DNA of 64,000 nt from Agapetus fuscipes (taxonomy: Eukaryota; Arthropoda; Insecta; Trichoptera; Glossosomatidae), in contig OX637338.1 in the NCBI GenBank assembly GCA_951799405.1, positions 6,572,001-6,636,000 of the forward strand, written 5' to 3'. Below, piece by piece: positions 19,535 to 31,649 of the stretch. Each line of letters starts with the position of its first letter. Position 1 is the first letter of the stretch. The notes under the pieces are model-generated. The model saw nothing but the letters and a program-made list of their open reading frames with translations, made no database searches and was not told the DNA's origin. The position numbers were made by a program, and so were the translations under genes.

Positions 19535-22500
19535 CAATGGCTGTCAGTACAGTTGCCTGTTCAGGAATTTCTAACGCATCGGACGAGGAGAATCTTTGAA
19601 TCGGCCATTCATCCGAAGGGCGTTGAAGCCACAGTGGACCATTCCACCATAAACTATGAGAAATTAATTGAGATGGTAACATACCACGTGAAACACAGTC
19701 GCTTGGGTTCTCGTCCCCTGAGATGTGATAAAAGTTCTGAGGGGGTAAATTCTCCTGACACTGAGCGACTCTATTTCCTACAAAAATTGACCAACGATGT
19801 GGAGAAGAGCAAATCCAAGCCAACGCAATCGTTGAATCAGAAAAAGCATATACATCAGTTATATGAATCCGATCACGATACATCTCGATCACAAGTTTTA
19901 ACATCTTTGACAATAAAACAGCAGCGCACAACTCTAAACGTGCTAATGTCGTAATCTTGGTGGGAGATACCTTAGATTTTGAGCACAACAACCTGACAGA
20001 AATATTTCCATCCATGTCAGTTGTATGTACATATATAACACAACCGTAACCATTCAGACTAGCATCACAAAAACCTACTAATAATACTTTGGTTGAGCTA
20101 GTCACACCGATGTGCCTAGGAATTTTTAAAGTAGCGAGCAACGGAAGTTCTTGTGTTATACTCGAAAAACGTCGAATTATAGCATCAGGCGGAGAGTCAT
20201 CCCAACCGATGTTGGCACGCCATAGCTCTTTGATGAGAAGCTTTGCAGCCAGTATAACTGGTGCGACTAAGCCCAAAACATCGAACAAACGAGCTACAAC
20301 TGACAAAATAGATCGCTTCGTGCATTTTTGCTGAGAGTCATTCGAAGTAAAGAAGAAATTATCCTTAACTGGATCCCAAGACAACCCTAATACTTTTAGA
20401 GTTACTCCTTTATCATCATCAAATTTTATGGAACCTCTATGTGAGTTAGGAAGACTATCTAATAGATAAGATGAATTGCTTGACCATTTTACCAGATCCA
20501 TGCCACCATACTTGAACAAAGCTACGAGATCTTTTGCCAGAGAAACAGCCGAAGCCTCATCTGCCACAGACTGAACCAGGTCATCCATATAAAACCTAGC
20601 TCCAGCTACTTTGGCGGCTTCTGGAAAATGTTCAGCCATGTCCGATGCCAACTGACGCACAGATCGCATGGCCAAGAAAGGACTACACTTTAATCCAAAT
20701 GGAACCCTATTAAATTGAAAGGTTCGAACTTTCTCCTTTTCAGAAAAACGAAATAATATTCTCAAATATCTACGGTGGTCAACAAATACACCAACCTGCA
20801 AATACATCTGCTGTACATCTGCTGTCATCGCGACAGGAAACAGCCTAAAATCTAATAAAAGGAGAAACAAATCAGCCTGTAAATTTGGCCCAGAATGTAG
20901 TACATCATTGAGTGACAACCCAGTATGCGTTTTCGCACTAGCATCTAAAACAATGCGAGGCATAGGTTTGTCTTGACGCACTACAGCGTGGTGAGGAATA
21001 TAATATCCATGTTCACCAATATCTGACTCTGCCACTTCAGAGAGATATCCCTTTTGAATGTAGTCATTTATTACCGAATTATAATTCTCCTGCAGACTCG
21101 GTAACTGCTTAAACTTTCTTTCTAATAACAAGAAACGCCGATATGCAGTATTTCGTGAGTTGCCCAAATTTTCAGGATTAGCACAAAAGGGTAGAGCAAC
21201 AGAGTAACGACCTACCTCGTCTTTAGTCACAGAAGATACAAAGGAGTTTTCGCACGCTGTCTCATCTGGACTTAAGAACTTTTTCACTGGGATTTCTTCC
21301 AACTCCCAGAACTTGTGTAATAATAAATCCGCATCTTTTACAGCTAATGCAGAAAAAGATTCGTGACAAATGTCTGCAGCTGAAACACTCTTTGGACAAT
21401 CTCCCATCAATACATAGCCAAAGGACGTCAATAATGCAGGTGGCGCTTTCGACTTTGACTCTATCATTTTTCCCAAATAAATAAAAGGGAATAGTTGTGC
21501 TCCCAACACAATGTCAACAACTCCAGGGACATTCCAGGATAAATCGGCCATTGAAATGTCCTTTAAATAAGTCATATCACTGTTATCAATGTACCTAGAA
21601 GGTAACTGATCCGTGATCTGATCCACCACTAACGCGTTAACCTTGTAAGTATTTTGAGGATTGTACCTCGATTGTATTTCAAAATTGACACATCCATGTA
21701 TCGGTCGTGCAGAAAGACCGATTCCTCTAATGACTGAATTATTTAGAGGAACAATATGTAAATTCATATTTCTACAACATTCTAATGTTATCAAATGGTT
21801 TTGAGAACCATTATCAACAAGACATCTAACTATCATCTTATTTTTCTTGCAATTCGACCATGCAAAAACCTGTGCCGTAGCCAACAGCACCGTGCTCGCA
21901 TTCACCCGAGCATTTGCACTTAAAGAAACCGAGGGCACACCCAACCCTTGCATATCATCACCTGAATGCGACAGCTGATGTCCCTGCTCAGCATTCTTGA
22001 CTACTCGTCTGGCCTTATTCTCATTGTCGTCAAAATGCAGAAGGGTATGATGCCCCTTATGACAAATTTGACAAGTTCCTGTCTCAGTACAATGAGACCA
22101 GTGGGCAACACTCAAACAACGAACGCAACCCCGTTTTGATTTAATAAATTCATACCTTTCCTTAGGAGAATAGCTCTTAAATTTCACACATTTATGTAAT
22201 TTATTATGGTCGTTTCGTTTACACAAAACGCAAGAGAGAGTGTCCCCAGTAGACACTCTACCACTTGCGAGGAACGCACGCCCACTTACAGATTTTGTCG
22301 TATTATTCCTCACGCGTGTATTCGAATGGCAAGCTTCGGAAACCGACTTCGATTCATTTACGTGCGATCTTTCCAAAATTTTGACCTGTTGTTGAACAAA
22401 ACTGATAAGATTCTGACAAGAAGGTATTTCGATGTCTTTCAGCGAAAGCTCGAAGGCCATAACTGTAGACGAATTCAATTTACGCAAAGCGCAATTAAAT

Positions 22501-23243
22501 AAAAGAAAATCTCCCACATCTGTAATACCTAATTGTTTTAATGCTGCAATGGAAGCAGCATACTTTTCAATAAAGCCATCAAGACAGGCAGCCGTGTGAT
22601 CGGCCTTCTTTAAATCAAGGATATTATTTATGTAATATGTTCCTAGCGCACGTTTATCCTGATATTTTTTAACAAGACTGTCCCAGACCACGTTATAGGT
22701 TTCCGCTGACGGTACAATTCCCGAAAATATGTTCGCTGCCTTTCCCATCAAGTTGCCTGTTAAATATTGCACTCTTTGGGCGTCTGACAACCCTGTATTT
22801 AGATGGACGTTTGCCTTAAAGGATTCAAAAAATCGTGACCAATTTTTTGGATTCCCATCAAACAAAGGAATTTGTATGGGAGGTAATTTCAACTCATATC
22901 TAGGCCCACTTTGAGTCGATACATGCGGTGTTTCGGTTTTTAAAATTCTTTCCCTAACATCCATTATTTTACTATAAAGTTCTTCAAAGGCCATAAGTGA
23001 TTGATAATTTACCTTTGCCTCTGGGTCTATCTCTAAAGAAAGTGCATTTATTTGATCTATCAAATCTTCGTACTTTTTAACCCAGCTTCCTGCATCCTTG
23101 GAAGCCGATAAAAAATTACTATTCTCTCTGGATGCAAAATTAGAAACATTTTTTCCTAGTTTATATAAATTATTTATTCTTTCAAAATAAACCTTTTGTT
23201 TCTCTTTCAATATAACCAAAGTTCTTGTTAAAGCATCCGCCAT
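19535..23243 (-). CDS. pol: BEL/Pao Gag-protease-RT-RNase H polyprotein (5' part)
   Basis: About 1236 codons from the ATG at 23243; the open frame closes a few bases inside the inserted element. Gag-like region (DUF1759 type, LFDGNPKNWSRFFESF) at about 115-270; cysteine-rich knuckles (CVLCKRNDHNKLHKC, CVRCLSVAHWSHC, CQICHKGHH) about 335-400; Pao-type aspartic protease with LVDNGSQNHLI near 470, where the usual D-S/T-G reads D-N-G; RT with MTADVQQMYLQVGV and the catalytic FYMDDL at about 885; RNase H start FCDASLNGYGC near 1056. Makes the particle protein and copies RNA into DNA. Frame intact over its full length. Confidence 0.93.
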
Positions 23244-23772
23244 GTTTACTATTTAAAATAAACAATAAAAAATGAAGAAACGGTAACAAATCGAAAAAAA
23301 CCTACTTTCAGTTCTGAAAGAAGAAATCGATTTGCCTCAAAGTTGAATTTATTTTATGTCAGTATGTATCACAATATTTACTTTCTCCAGACAGTTTATT
23401 TACTAATGGAAAAAAAAAACAATAACAAACTTGTAATGACATTTATATAAAAATATAAACAAAGGTAGGTAGGTACCTGTTGACAACGCTCAGCTGCATG
23501 AATACCTAATCTTAATGGATAGGTATCATCAGCTATAAATACCGCAACCAACAAATATATGTACCTACTGTGTATTCAACACTTATTAAAAAAATAACTA
23601 CCTACATACAGCAAAAATATATATGACACTCGTTAATTTTTGTACACAATATAAAATAATGCTAGAATATAGATTCTAATACAAAGGCATATTACATTAT
23701 GTTCTTAACAATTAACTATCGACACAGTATCCTTGAATATCCGTTTCATGTCAACCATTCTGGTTTCGATAA
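23244..23772 (-). other. BEL/Pao 5' leader
   Basis: Untranslated, AT-rich, between primer site and the polyprotein ATG. Contains gtaggtaggtacc runs. No other feature seen. Confidence 0.65.
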
Positions 23773-23787
23773 GGTTACGAAGGACCA
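23773..23787 (-). promoter_or_regulatory. BEL/Pao primer-binding site
   Basis: TGGTCCTTCGTAACC on the minus strand, one base after the LTR, ends in the TGG complementary to a tRNA CCA end. tRNA not assigned. Confidence 0.75.
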
Positions 23788-23788
23788 A

Positions 23789-24370
23789 TGGAGGGGCAAG
23801 TTGTAAGTTTTGCCCCTCAGGGGGGTATATAAATACAAAAAAACAACAAATAGAGAAACTGTAACGTATTCTCCAATGCGAGATATAAAATACACAGATC
23901 TAATGCCTATGGTATTTTCTCTCAACAAAAGCCAACCTTCAATAGGTGGCTTTCAATTTTGGACGACTTCCCGTACCAAAGAAGCGAAAATCAAAAGGAC
24001 CACACTCACCTCAAATTGTGCTCTGGTCCAAGATGATGCTCGTTTCTCAGGATCCTATGGAGATGAGCTCTGTTCTCGAACTGCCACACTTGCAAGTTAT
24101 ATGTAAAACAAACCCACTCACTCACAGAATTTTAACGGTAAATTTCAAATCGCTCGCGAGACATATAAAAACGTGTCTACTTGCGAACACGACGGAAGTG
24201 GAAGTCCTCAAATCTTGCTAATATCACGTTGCTCAGATGTCAAAAAAGTTGATACCGACATCTTGCGATTTTTATCCGCACTTTTTTCAGATTGTGAAAG
24301 ACCAACATGAAATTCGCTTCTTAGACTATTAATTAAAATAAAAATAGATGACGCTATTCATGCGTCACCA
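23789..24370 (-). repeat. BEL/Pao 5' LTR
   Basis: 582 bp, TGG...CCA. Differs from the 3' LTR mainly within 23789-23855. Confidence 0.95.
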
Positions 24371-24375
24371 CGCAG
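24371..24375. repeat. Target-site duplication of BEL/Pao element (right)
   Basis: cgcag, matching 14761-14765. Confidence 0.9.
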
Positions 24376-25312
24376 TGATATTTGCAACAAACAAAAAAAA
24401 TATTTTTACAGTATTGGTGGGCAGCTTCAAACTATTATTCTATATGGCAAGGAAATCGTATTTTCTTAAAAAACCCTTGGATCGCTTCTTTTGACTCCAT
24501 TCAACTTAAATATAGTCATACTTCATTAGTGTTAATAGGAATTATTTACATCGATAAATTTGACGTTACGCAATTATTATATAAGAGCAAACAAGCCGCC
24601 CATTTATAATTGGAACTTCATTAATTGGGACATGTGATATGTGAATAAGTTCACATATTATGACGCTGAAAAGTTTCGCTTATCTTCTGTAGCAACCATT
24701 TAACTATTTAAAACGTTTGAATCATGCTTTCCTTATCTCGTGAAAAATAATTACGATTAAATAGATTAACAGTTAGTCGTATGATACGATGAGTGTTTGT
24801 TTTAACTCGAGTGCTTGCACATGATGATATTTTTTTTTGTTTTATAATACCAAAGGCGGTAATCTCGGATTATTTAAAAAAATTACAAAAATATATGGAC
24901 GTGATGAGGAAATAATTTCCTGCACATCCATATATTTATATTATTTTTTAAACAATTCTAGAATACCGACTTTGGTTCTACGAGGCTCATTTATTTTAAT
25001 GCTCTTGCTTTGTATGATTCGAATCAGATAAATCTGCATGCCTAATAGATTATGATTTTCTTTTGCTTGGCGAAAATTGAAAAGATGCTTTAATACAGGC
25101 GCTTGCACTGAATAGAGGCAAATATATTTCAGAATAAATATTTTTTCCTTTGCCTATCGATCCGAGTCCAGTCGATAGCTGAGTTGTTAGAGTGCTAGTT
25201 TTCATACAGTTTTTCGTATTTACGCAAAGGATGTGAGTTTACGCTTTATACTTGTGGTAAGAATGATAAAAATATTTTAAGGAAAAAAGGTATATAGTTG
25301 TGTAGAACTACA
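24376..25312. other. No gene; decayed tRNA-like head at about 25165-25205
   Basis: gtcgatagctgagttgttagagtgc resembles the family A head. The rest has no recognisable feature. Confidence 0.5.
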
Positions 25313-25962
25313 ACCGGTCGGTAGTCTAGTGGTAACGCGGCTGACGATAAATGATAGGTCGTGGGTTCGAATCCCGACGTAGGAAAAAAATATACCGTAT
25401 ATATTTTTTCAAATGTGCTCTACGCACCAGTAAGGTGTTACGGTTCGAACACCCTGTCACATGAGGTGTGACATGACATTTACTATCTGCAGGGCTGAGA
25501 ATCGTACGCTCCTATTTTTTTATATCTGGCTAGCCAAGCCATCTTCCTGCAGGATCCAACCAATGAGGATCCTTTATTCAAATCAATATTGGCGTCACCC
25601 AAAAGTTGATAAATAGACCCCACGAGGAAAGGAAGGCCACAGTTGAACCTTTACCATCTTGCCTTCAGCATCTTCGGTCCGTAGATTATTCAGATTCAGG
25701 GTCGAAACTCTTGTCAATAGAGTCATTAACATTCAATAACTCATCGTTTTTATTAAATTAAAACCCACTCGACCAATTCAGTCATAACAGCTGGGTTGAA
25801 AAATTCATCTACCTTTACCAAAGGCCTATCCCCAAAGGCCTGTAAATAGCAACTGGGTCTTGCTTGAGAATTGGTGCTTTCTATAGCGACGCTAAGCACG
25901 CAGAGGACTCTTGAGGTGTGATTCCCACAAAAACAGCGCTCACCAAATAAATCATACTTATA
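25313..25962 (+). repeat. Family C SINE, copy 2, interrupted by a solo LTR
   Basis: Head 25313-25385 has tRNA-like A and B boxes (tagtctagtggtaacgc; gtgggttcgaatccc). The body resumes at 25790 with gctgggttgaaaaattcat and ends with tail type 1 (ttgaggtgtgattcccac ... cagcgctcaccaaataaa). Confidence 0.75.
25436..25789 (+). repeat. Candidate solo LTR (354 bp)
   Basis: TGTTACGG...CATAACA gives the TGTTA/TAACA ends seen in the gypsy LTR at 3194-3664, and gataaatagaccc is TATA-like. It sits in the middle of the family C SINE. About ten bases (accagtaagg) before it are unexplained and I could not define a target duplication. Confidence 0.55.
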
Positions 25963-26514
25963 TTTTTATTATTGTTACAAAGTCCTGAATTATGGATTCA
26001 CTTCATCAAGTATGCGTCTGGCAGATTTAATTCAAGTAAGTTTATAGAAAAACTTTGCAAATCTCAACCTCAGACAATTCTTTATTGTTCTCTTTTCAGA
26101 TAATCAACAAAGTTGTCTGTGTACTGTAAATTATTCTTACACGAAGAATATTAGTCATACATATTTGTAGCCATCTAGATTTGATAAAAATCTTATAAAA
26201 AAAATATCTTTATTGCATATTTAATACTCTTTCTTATCAATCTTTTTTATGATAAAAATGATTTATTTAGTATAATAAATTTAAACATATTTTTTAATGT
26301 TTCCGAAGTACAAATTATCTTTAAAGGGACTTACTTACAACAATTAAAATGTAATTAAATTTAAAGTCACATATTTTGACGTTAGATTAATTAATATTTT
26401 TTATAAGCGTTTACAATGAGGTTCCCACGTGGATTGCCATAGACAATATTGTGTAGTCAACCCAGCTGGGCTGATAGAGCAAAGGCAAATAAATATTTTA
26501 TTTTTGTATTTTTT
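25963..26514. other. No gene seen
   Basis: AT-rich, no repeat recognised. Confidence 0.5.
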
Positions 26515-26715
26515 ATGGTTTGTGTATTAACACTGTGAAAATTCATGTTCTTGGATTGTTATTTAAATAAACAACACTTTTAAATTTTTAAAACACTGTT
26601 TTTAATTTCACACATACTTATATAATATATTTAAAAAAATTAAATTTGAAATATTTTAAATAATACTAACGTTTTCGACTAATATAGTCATCTTCAGTCA
26701 TTTTATTTTTGGTTG
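26515..26715 (-). mobile_element. PLE-related terminal module, diverged
   Basis: ATGaattttcacagtgttaa (minus, near 26546) parallels the conserved PLE start; the outer end has the hammerhead-like motif. No RT sequence remains. Confidence 0.55.
26664..26700 (-). ncRNA. Hammerhead-like motif in PLE-related end
   Basis: Minus strand: CTGAAGA (26691-26697), an extra U, helix II GACTA/TAGTC with loop TAT (26685-26689 with 26677-26681), GAAA (26673-26676), then AACGTT, a self-complementary helix III. H17 is A26667. All invariant core bases are present. Helix I next to the core starts with an A-G mismatch and a G-U pair, so folding there is weak. Confidence 0.5.
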
Positions 26716-27757
26716 CTAAGGACGCAATACCATACAAGACTGTCGCTTGCTCGCTGAGAAAAAAGATCCAAATTCAAAAGTGTTCCGACCTCATAGGTCC
26801 GACCGCATGTTTTTGTGAATATTCATGTTAATAATTAGATTTTTTGTTTTCGTCACTATAACCGGGCTATCGTGTTGATAGCCCTTTCGTATGTTTGAAA
26901 TAAAACAGCGCCGGCACGATCTATGGTCACCAAGACATTTGAAATTGTTAATGAATAATTCATTAAATGAATTCATAAAATATTTCTTGCCGACGATAAT
27001 ATTTGTTTTGATCAGTAGAAGTAGGTCTTCATTTAAAAAAAATCTGCTCCATTCTTTCGGGTTCATCTTCTTTTTTGTAGCAAATTCCCGCGGAGAGCAG
27101 GAGCGCCAGTGTCAAGTCATTCTTGAATATTTCAATGAAGTGCTATGATTTCCATAGTAAAGATTAGATTTTTTCTACGTCGAGGTACCCATTATTTAGA
27201 CGCTTTATCTTCCGCCCACGTGTGGGGTTTTATTTCAGCCATTGCCAGTATTCCAAGTACAATACTTTGCGTTTAAACTCAATCAAAATACAAACGTTAA
27301 CTTAAACAGCGCTTCTAGTGTTTGTTATACTTGTTAAAGGTTATTGTTGAAACGTTATAGTTGAGTTGGAAGTTATGTTTTGTGCTTGAAGTACATTTCA
27401 CAGTTCTGGAGCGCAACCTTTTAGTATTATTGCTTAGTTTAACATCGCATTTCCATCGTATTCTTATCCATCACAAGTCAGCATTTCCACAAGGCACTCG
27501 CCAAGAATTTCTACAGGAAATTTTATTCCACAACTTATGGAAACGCAATATTCCTTTGCTATTTTTACCAGTCACTTCAGTGACATTAATATTCTTTGTG
27601 GTTATATTTTCAAGTGAGCGTTCTCCCCATGCTTTAATTGAATTAATTTGTTCAATAATAAACCATAATCTAAGTTGTAAAAATACTTATATAAATATTC
27701 CATCAACATCATCATTGGTGCAGCTCTAGTCCGTTGTGGGTCTTGGTATCATCGAGG
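26716..27757. other. No gene; includes pieces of minor repeats
   Basis: A 122-codon plus frame (27361-27729) lacks family motifs. 26890-26990 (gtatgtttgaaataaaac, aattcattaaatgaattc) shares blocks in inverted order with 30360-30530. A family P MITE remnant lies about 27255-27345. Confidence 0.45.
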
Positions 27758-28195
27758 AACTGCCTAAGGATGGGCGGCCTATATCAAGATATCAAAAGAA
27801 CCGATATTTTTTTTTAATTATATCGTTCTTTTGGAGTATCAAAAACGATATCTTTTTTGAAATATGCTTTTCAATGAAATCTAAAATAATCTAATCTAAT
27901 CTAAGTTGCAAAGATATGTTACATTGGAGATTCACATTACATGCATTCTCACAACCAGACATGTCCAAGTTTGCGCTTGCACATGCCTCATGTGAGCCTA
28001 CAACATAAAAACCAAATCTCAAATGGACATACACCCTGCAACTCTTGCCGTCCTTTCCTGTAACAGGGGTGACATTGATCATTTTTTTTAATGAAATTTT
28101 AATGTCCCCCGCCAGCGATCGATATTTTTTTTAAATATCGGTACGGTTTTCGGTATTTTTTTTTAAAATCGATTTATCCATGTATTGATATTGTT
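27758..28195. mobile_element. AT-rich palindromic MITE interrupted by family B copy 7
   Basis: aaaagaaccgatat/atatcgttctttt hairpin on the left, repeated cgatatttt blocks on the right (28110-28190), with the SINE between. Probably hAT-type from the gatgggcggc edge, but ends are not defined. Confidence 0.4.
27885..28082 (-). repeat. Family B SINE-like element, copy 7
   Basis: Its tail has repeated TAATC units (aatctaatctaatctaag). Closely related to the copy at 30729-30990. Confidence 0.8.
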
Positions 28196-28235
28196 TCCCC
28201 ATTTGCACTAGAATTACGTCTGCCTTTCTCTCACC

Positions 28236-28450
28236 ATTTAAGATTTATATTGAATTTATGCACACAAGCAGGTTCGTTCAAGTTCGCTCTTACACATGCT
28301 GCACTTGTACCTACAAAATAAAAGTTCGAACCTAAAATTTACATTAATGCTACAATAACTGGCGCATTTTCTTGAAGCCTGGTTAAAATTGGCCAAAGTG
28401 AATCAATCATAACGAGTTGGGTGGCCGGCCTCATTCTAATCCATAAATAA
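28236..28450 (-). repeat. Family B SINE-like element, copy 8 (diverged)
   Basis: Old copy, recognised by gctcttacacatgctgca and ggtggccggcctcat. Confidence 0.65.
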
Positions 28451-28465
28451 ATGGAAAAAAAATAA

Positions 28466-29690
28466 GAAATAATAATAATAATAATAATAATAATAAACTT
28501 TATTGTACACCACAAATAAATTACATTAAAATTATAAACAAAAGAGACATATGTACAATGGGCGGTCTTATCGCACATGGCGATATCTTACAGACAACCT
28601 TAGGATGGACAAGATCTGCAAGCACAATGGTATGGGTAGTCCGTGGTATTACAATAATTATGGTAAAAAAATACTGTATAAATACATATATATATATATA
28701 TATTAATAATATATCAACATATACATATAGATACACACATAAACATAAATACATAAATACATACACACACATACATACATACATATATACATATAACTTA
28801 GCCATTACACTGATAGTAAGTGTTCCTTTAAAAGTTTCTTAAATATTGCCAGGGATTGTGCACATCTTATAGTTAATGGCAAGGCATTCCATAAGCGAGT
28901 GGCATGAACTGTAAACGATTTTTCAAGGAAATTTGTGGAATGCGTTGGTATTTTCAATGTTAAAGTTTCTGATGACCGTAGGGATCTTGAATGTGTGTCA
29001 TGGAGGAACTCAAAACGTTCTTTAAGATAGCGAGGCATAGAAGGATTGTACAGAATATTGTATAGAAGGTGAAGAATATGTGTATTCCGACGGAGACGTA
29101 TAGGAAGCCATTTAAGCTTAGTACGAAACTCTGAAACATGATCATATTTGCGTAGACCAAATATAAATCTTATACAAAGATTTTGAAGTCGTTCAAGTTT
29201 ATCAAGTTGGTCCTCGGTGAGATCAAGATAGCTGGCATCGGCGTAATCGACAATCGGAAGAAGGAGAGATTGTGCAAGAGCAGTTTTAGTGGAAATTGGC
29301 AGGAGATTGCGTAATCGTCTCAAAGACCCCACAGATGCAAAGACTTTGCGACTGACTTCCTGTACTTGAGGTACCCAGGACAAGGTTTTATCAATATATA
29401 TCCCCAGGTTCTTTACTTTATCACCAATTGGAATGGTTGTGCCATCAAAAAGAATTGGGGGCAACTGCGCCCAGTCAATCTTCGAGATCATCCTAGGGCC
29501 GCCAACAGCAATAACCTGGGTTTTCAGAGGATTGACCTTAAGTCCGTACGCCTTGCTCCAATTATGTATTTCATCTAAATCAGTATTGATGACTTTGATA
29601 GCTTCTGCCAACTTATCTGGCGTAGCTTGAAAATAGATTTGGAGATCATCTGCATAAAGGTGGAATAGAAAGGCTGCAATAGAAATTCAT
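28466..29690 (-). pseudogene. 5'-truncated CR1/L2- or jockey-like LINE, RT C-terminal half
   Basis: The minus-strand frame begins (after a stop near 29690) just before the reverse transcriptase catalytic box: FLFHLYADDLQIYF with YADD at 29645-29656. It continues through GLKVNPLKTQVIAVG and the thumb-like region to the C-terminal ATRLWNALPLTIR and a stop at 28805. The 3' UTR has a large TA/CATA microsatellite, then AATAAA and (ATT)n at 28467-28496, the target-primed tail. The 270-codon frame is intact, so insertion is not very old. Clade assignment is by general resemblance only. Confidence 0.85.
28685..28798. repeat. Microsatellite (TA)n / (TACA)n in LINE 3' UTR
   Basis: Pure tatata at 28685-28700, then catata/tacata variants to 28798. 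Confidence 0.9.
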
Positions 29691-29939
29691 GGGAGGAAAA
29701 CTAAACAAAATAGACTTGTGTACCTTTTCCGTAGCAATCCCACCTATTGATTGTCATTGTGACTCACATTATTTAGCAAAATTTGTATAAATATTATAGA
29801 AAGGAAAACATTGCAATTAAGCTAAATTACCTTTACCAGTTTTCCAAGTTGCTAACAAATAAAACACGCGCGGAAATTCACAAGTGCAAACGGTAAAATG
29901 AAATATTTAACATGTTAGTAAAAAATATGTAGATGCAGA

Positions 29940-30188
29940 AACAGATGGCATGAGGCTGGTCACGCATACTGTAAAAAAAGGTTCACTCTGCCAATGTCAC
30001 CCCTGTTTCAGGGAAGGTCGGTAAAAGTCGCAGGGTTTATGTTAATTTGAGGTTTGGGTATTAATTTGTATGACGCATGCAGCGTTTGTGAGCGCGAACT
30101 TACACGTGTTGTTTGTGGACATGCATTTAACATGAATTTTAAATGTTTAAATTTCTTCTGCAATTTATGTAGATTATAGATTTTAGGT
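29940..30188 (+). repeat. Family B SINE-like element, copy 9
   Basis: Full length, starting gatggcatgaggctggtcac; tail gattatagattttag. Confidence 0.8.
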
Positions 30189-30728
30189 CTACACATTCGA
30201 GAATTATCAAAAAAAGTTGTGTTCACACACGGCCAAGTTTTAACGTGAAAGTTACCAAATATTTAAATGGTGCCATCGTTTGCTATGGATCCTAGTTACA
30301 TAGATGTGTAAATTTTGGCGGGCGAGAAAAAGTGTTTTTGTTAACATCCGTGCAAAAAGCGTTTCGAGTTCATGAATAATTATTTCATTAGGTTTCATTT
30401 AATGAATTATTAATCAACAATAACCCGGTGACTTTTAGAATCTATAAACTAAGAGTCAAGACGGCCTGGTTGGAGTGGAACTGGCCGTGTTTTATTTCAA
30501 ACATACGCTAGTCAAGTTGCCACCACCAATACCTTAAAACATAATGTCAGCATTTGCAATAAAAAGTTAAAATCGGTTTTAATTACTTCAACTTAAACTT
30601 TTGCACGATTTTCTTTTCAGTTTTTACAGCGAAGTTTTTTTTTCCGTTAGAAATCAGAAAAAAACAACAAAGAAAGCTCTACGCCGCTGATCCTCGTTAA
30701 ATAAAATTACTTTTAGAAGATATTCATA
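30189..30728. other. No gene; fragment of a minor repeat at 30360-30530
   Basis: The aatgaattattaatcaacaa and gtgttttatttcaaacata blocks resemble the area 62050-62200 and, inverted, 26890-26990. Confidence 0.4.
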
Positions 30729-30990
30729 CTAATCTAATCTAATCTAAGTTACAAAGATATGTTACATTGGAGATTCACATTACATGCATTCCCACAACCA
30801 GACACGTACAAGTTCGCACTTGCACATGCCTCATGTGAACCTACAACATAAAAACCAAATCTCAAATGGACATGCACCCTGCAACTCTTGCCGTCCTTCC
30901 ATGAAACAGGGGTGACATTGGCAAAGTGAACCATTTTTACAGTATGGGTGGTCAGCCGCATACCAACCTTTAAGTCAAGGAACATACACG
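30729..30990 (-). repeat. Family B SINE-like element, copy 10
   Basis: Full length with TAATC-repeat tail; near-twin of copy 7. Confidence 0.85.
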
Positions 30991-31003
30991 ACAAATTACA
31001 TCT

Positions 31004-31262
31004 ATCTATAATCTATCATCTAAGCTGCAAGGATATGTTAACATTTAAGGCTCATATGAAATGCATGCCTACAGACAGGCACATGTAGGTTCGCGCTTAC
31101 ACATTCTGCATGTGTGCATACAAATAAAGAAAACCTCACATGGACATAAACCTTGCAACTCCTGCCGCCGTTCCCTGAACCGGGGGGGCATTGGCAAAAG
31201 TGAACCGATTTTTACAGCACGGGTGGTCAGCCTCGTCCCAAGCTATCAGTCAAGGAACATAC
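31004..31262 (-). repeat. Family B SINE-like element, copy 11
   Basis: Full length, immediately next to copy 10 in the same orientation. Confidence 0.85.
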
Positions 31263-31323
31263 TCTGCTGTAATATAATTTTGTATCGTGAAGTTATAAAA
31301 TAATGATAGAAACAAATATCAGG

Positions 31324-31420
31324 CTGGTTTATTTAATGAGCGCTGTTTGTGTGAATCACACATCAAGAGCCCTCTGAAAGCTTCTTCGTCTAGTCAGCGT
31401 CAATTTCTTAAAACAGACGC
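31324..31420 (-). repeat. Family C SINE fragment, copy 3 (tail type 1)
   Basis: ggtttatttaatgagcgctg through gtgtgaatcacacatcaag is the reversed type 1 tail; head absent. Confidence 0.65.
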
Positions 31421-31546
31421 AGTCATTAGATGAACTTTATGACTAGTCTATGGTCAATGATTCGTATTAAATAAAAGACGCCAACCTACGATTGGTTCTA
31501 ACGATGAGAAAAAATTCCGCGTTTCCATACATCTGATCTTTCTCGT

Positions 31547-31620
31547 ATCTATCTATAATCTAAGTTGCAAATATATATTTTAGATTCAAAACTCATATCA
31601 AATGCATACCCATAAACAGA
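31547..31620 (-). repeat. Family B SINE-like element, copy 12 (3' end only)
   Basis: atctataatctaagttgc to catacccataaacag. Confidence 0.7.
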
Positions 31621-31649
31621 CTCAAATGAAGACTGTGACAGACTCAAAC

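Larger units (their letters stand above)
14766..24370 (-). mobile_element. Complete BEL/Pao LTR retrotransposon
   Basis: Two near-identical LTRs of 583 and 582 bp flank a polyprotein with Gag, Pao-type protease, RT, RNase H and integrase. A 5-bp target duplication, cgcag, lies at 14761-14765 and 24371-24375, as expected for this family. PBS and polypurine tract are in place. The LTRs differ at only about eight positions, so insertion was recent. The polyprotein is interrupted by a TIR element at 17181-19526, so this copy is not autonomous as it stands. Confidence 0.95.
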
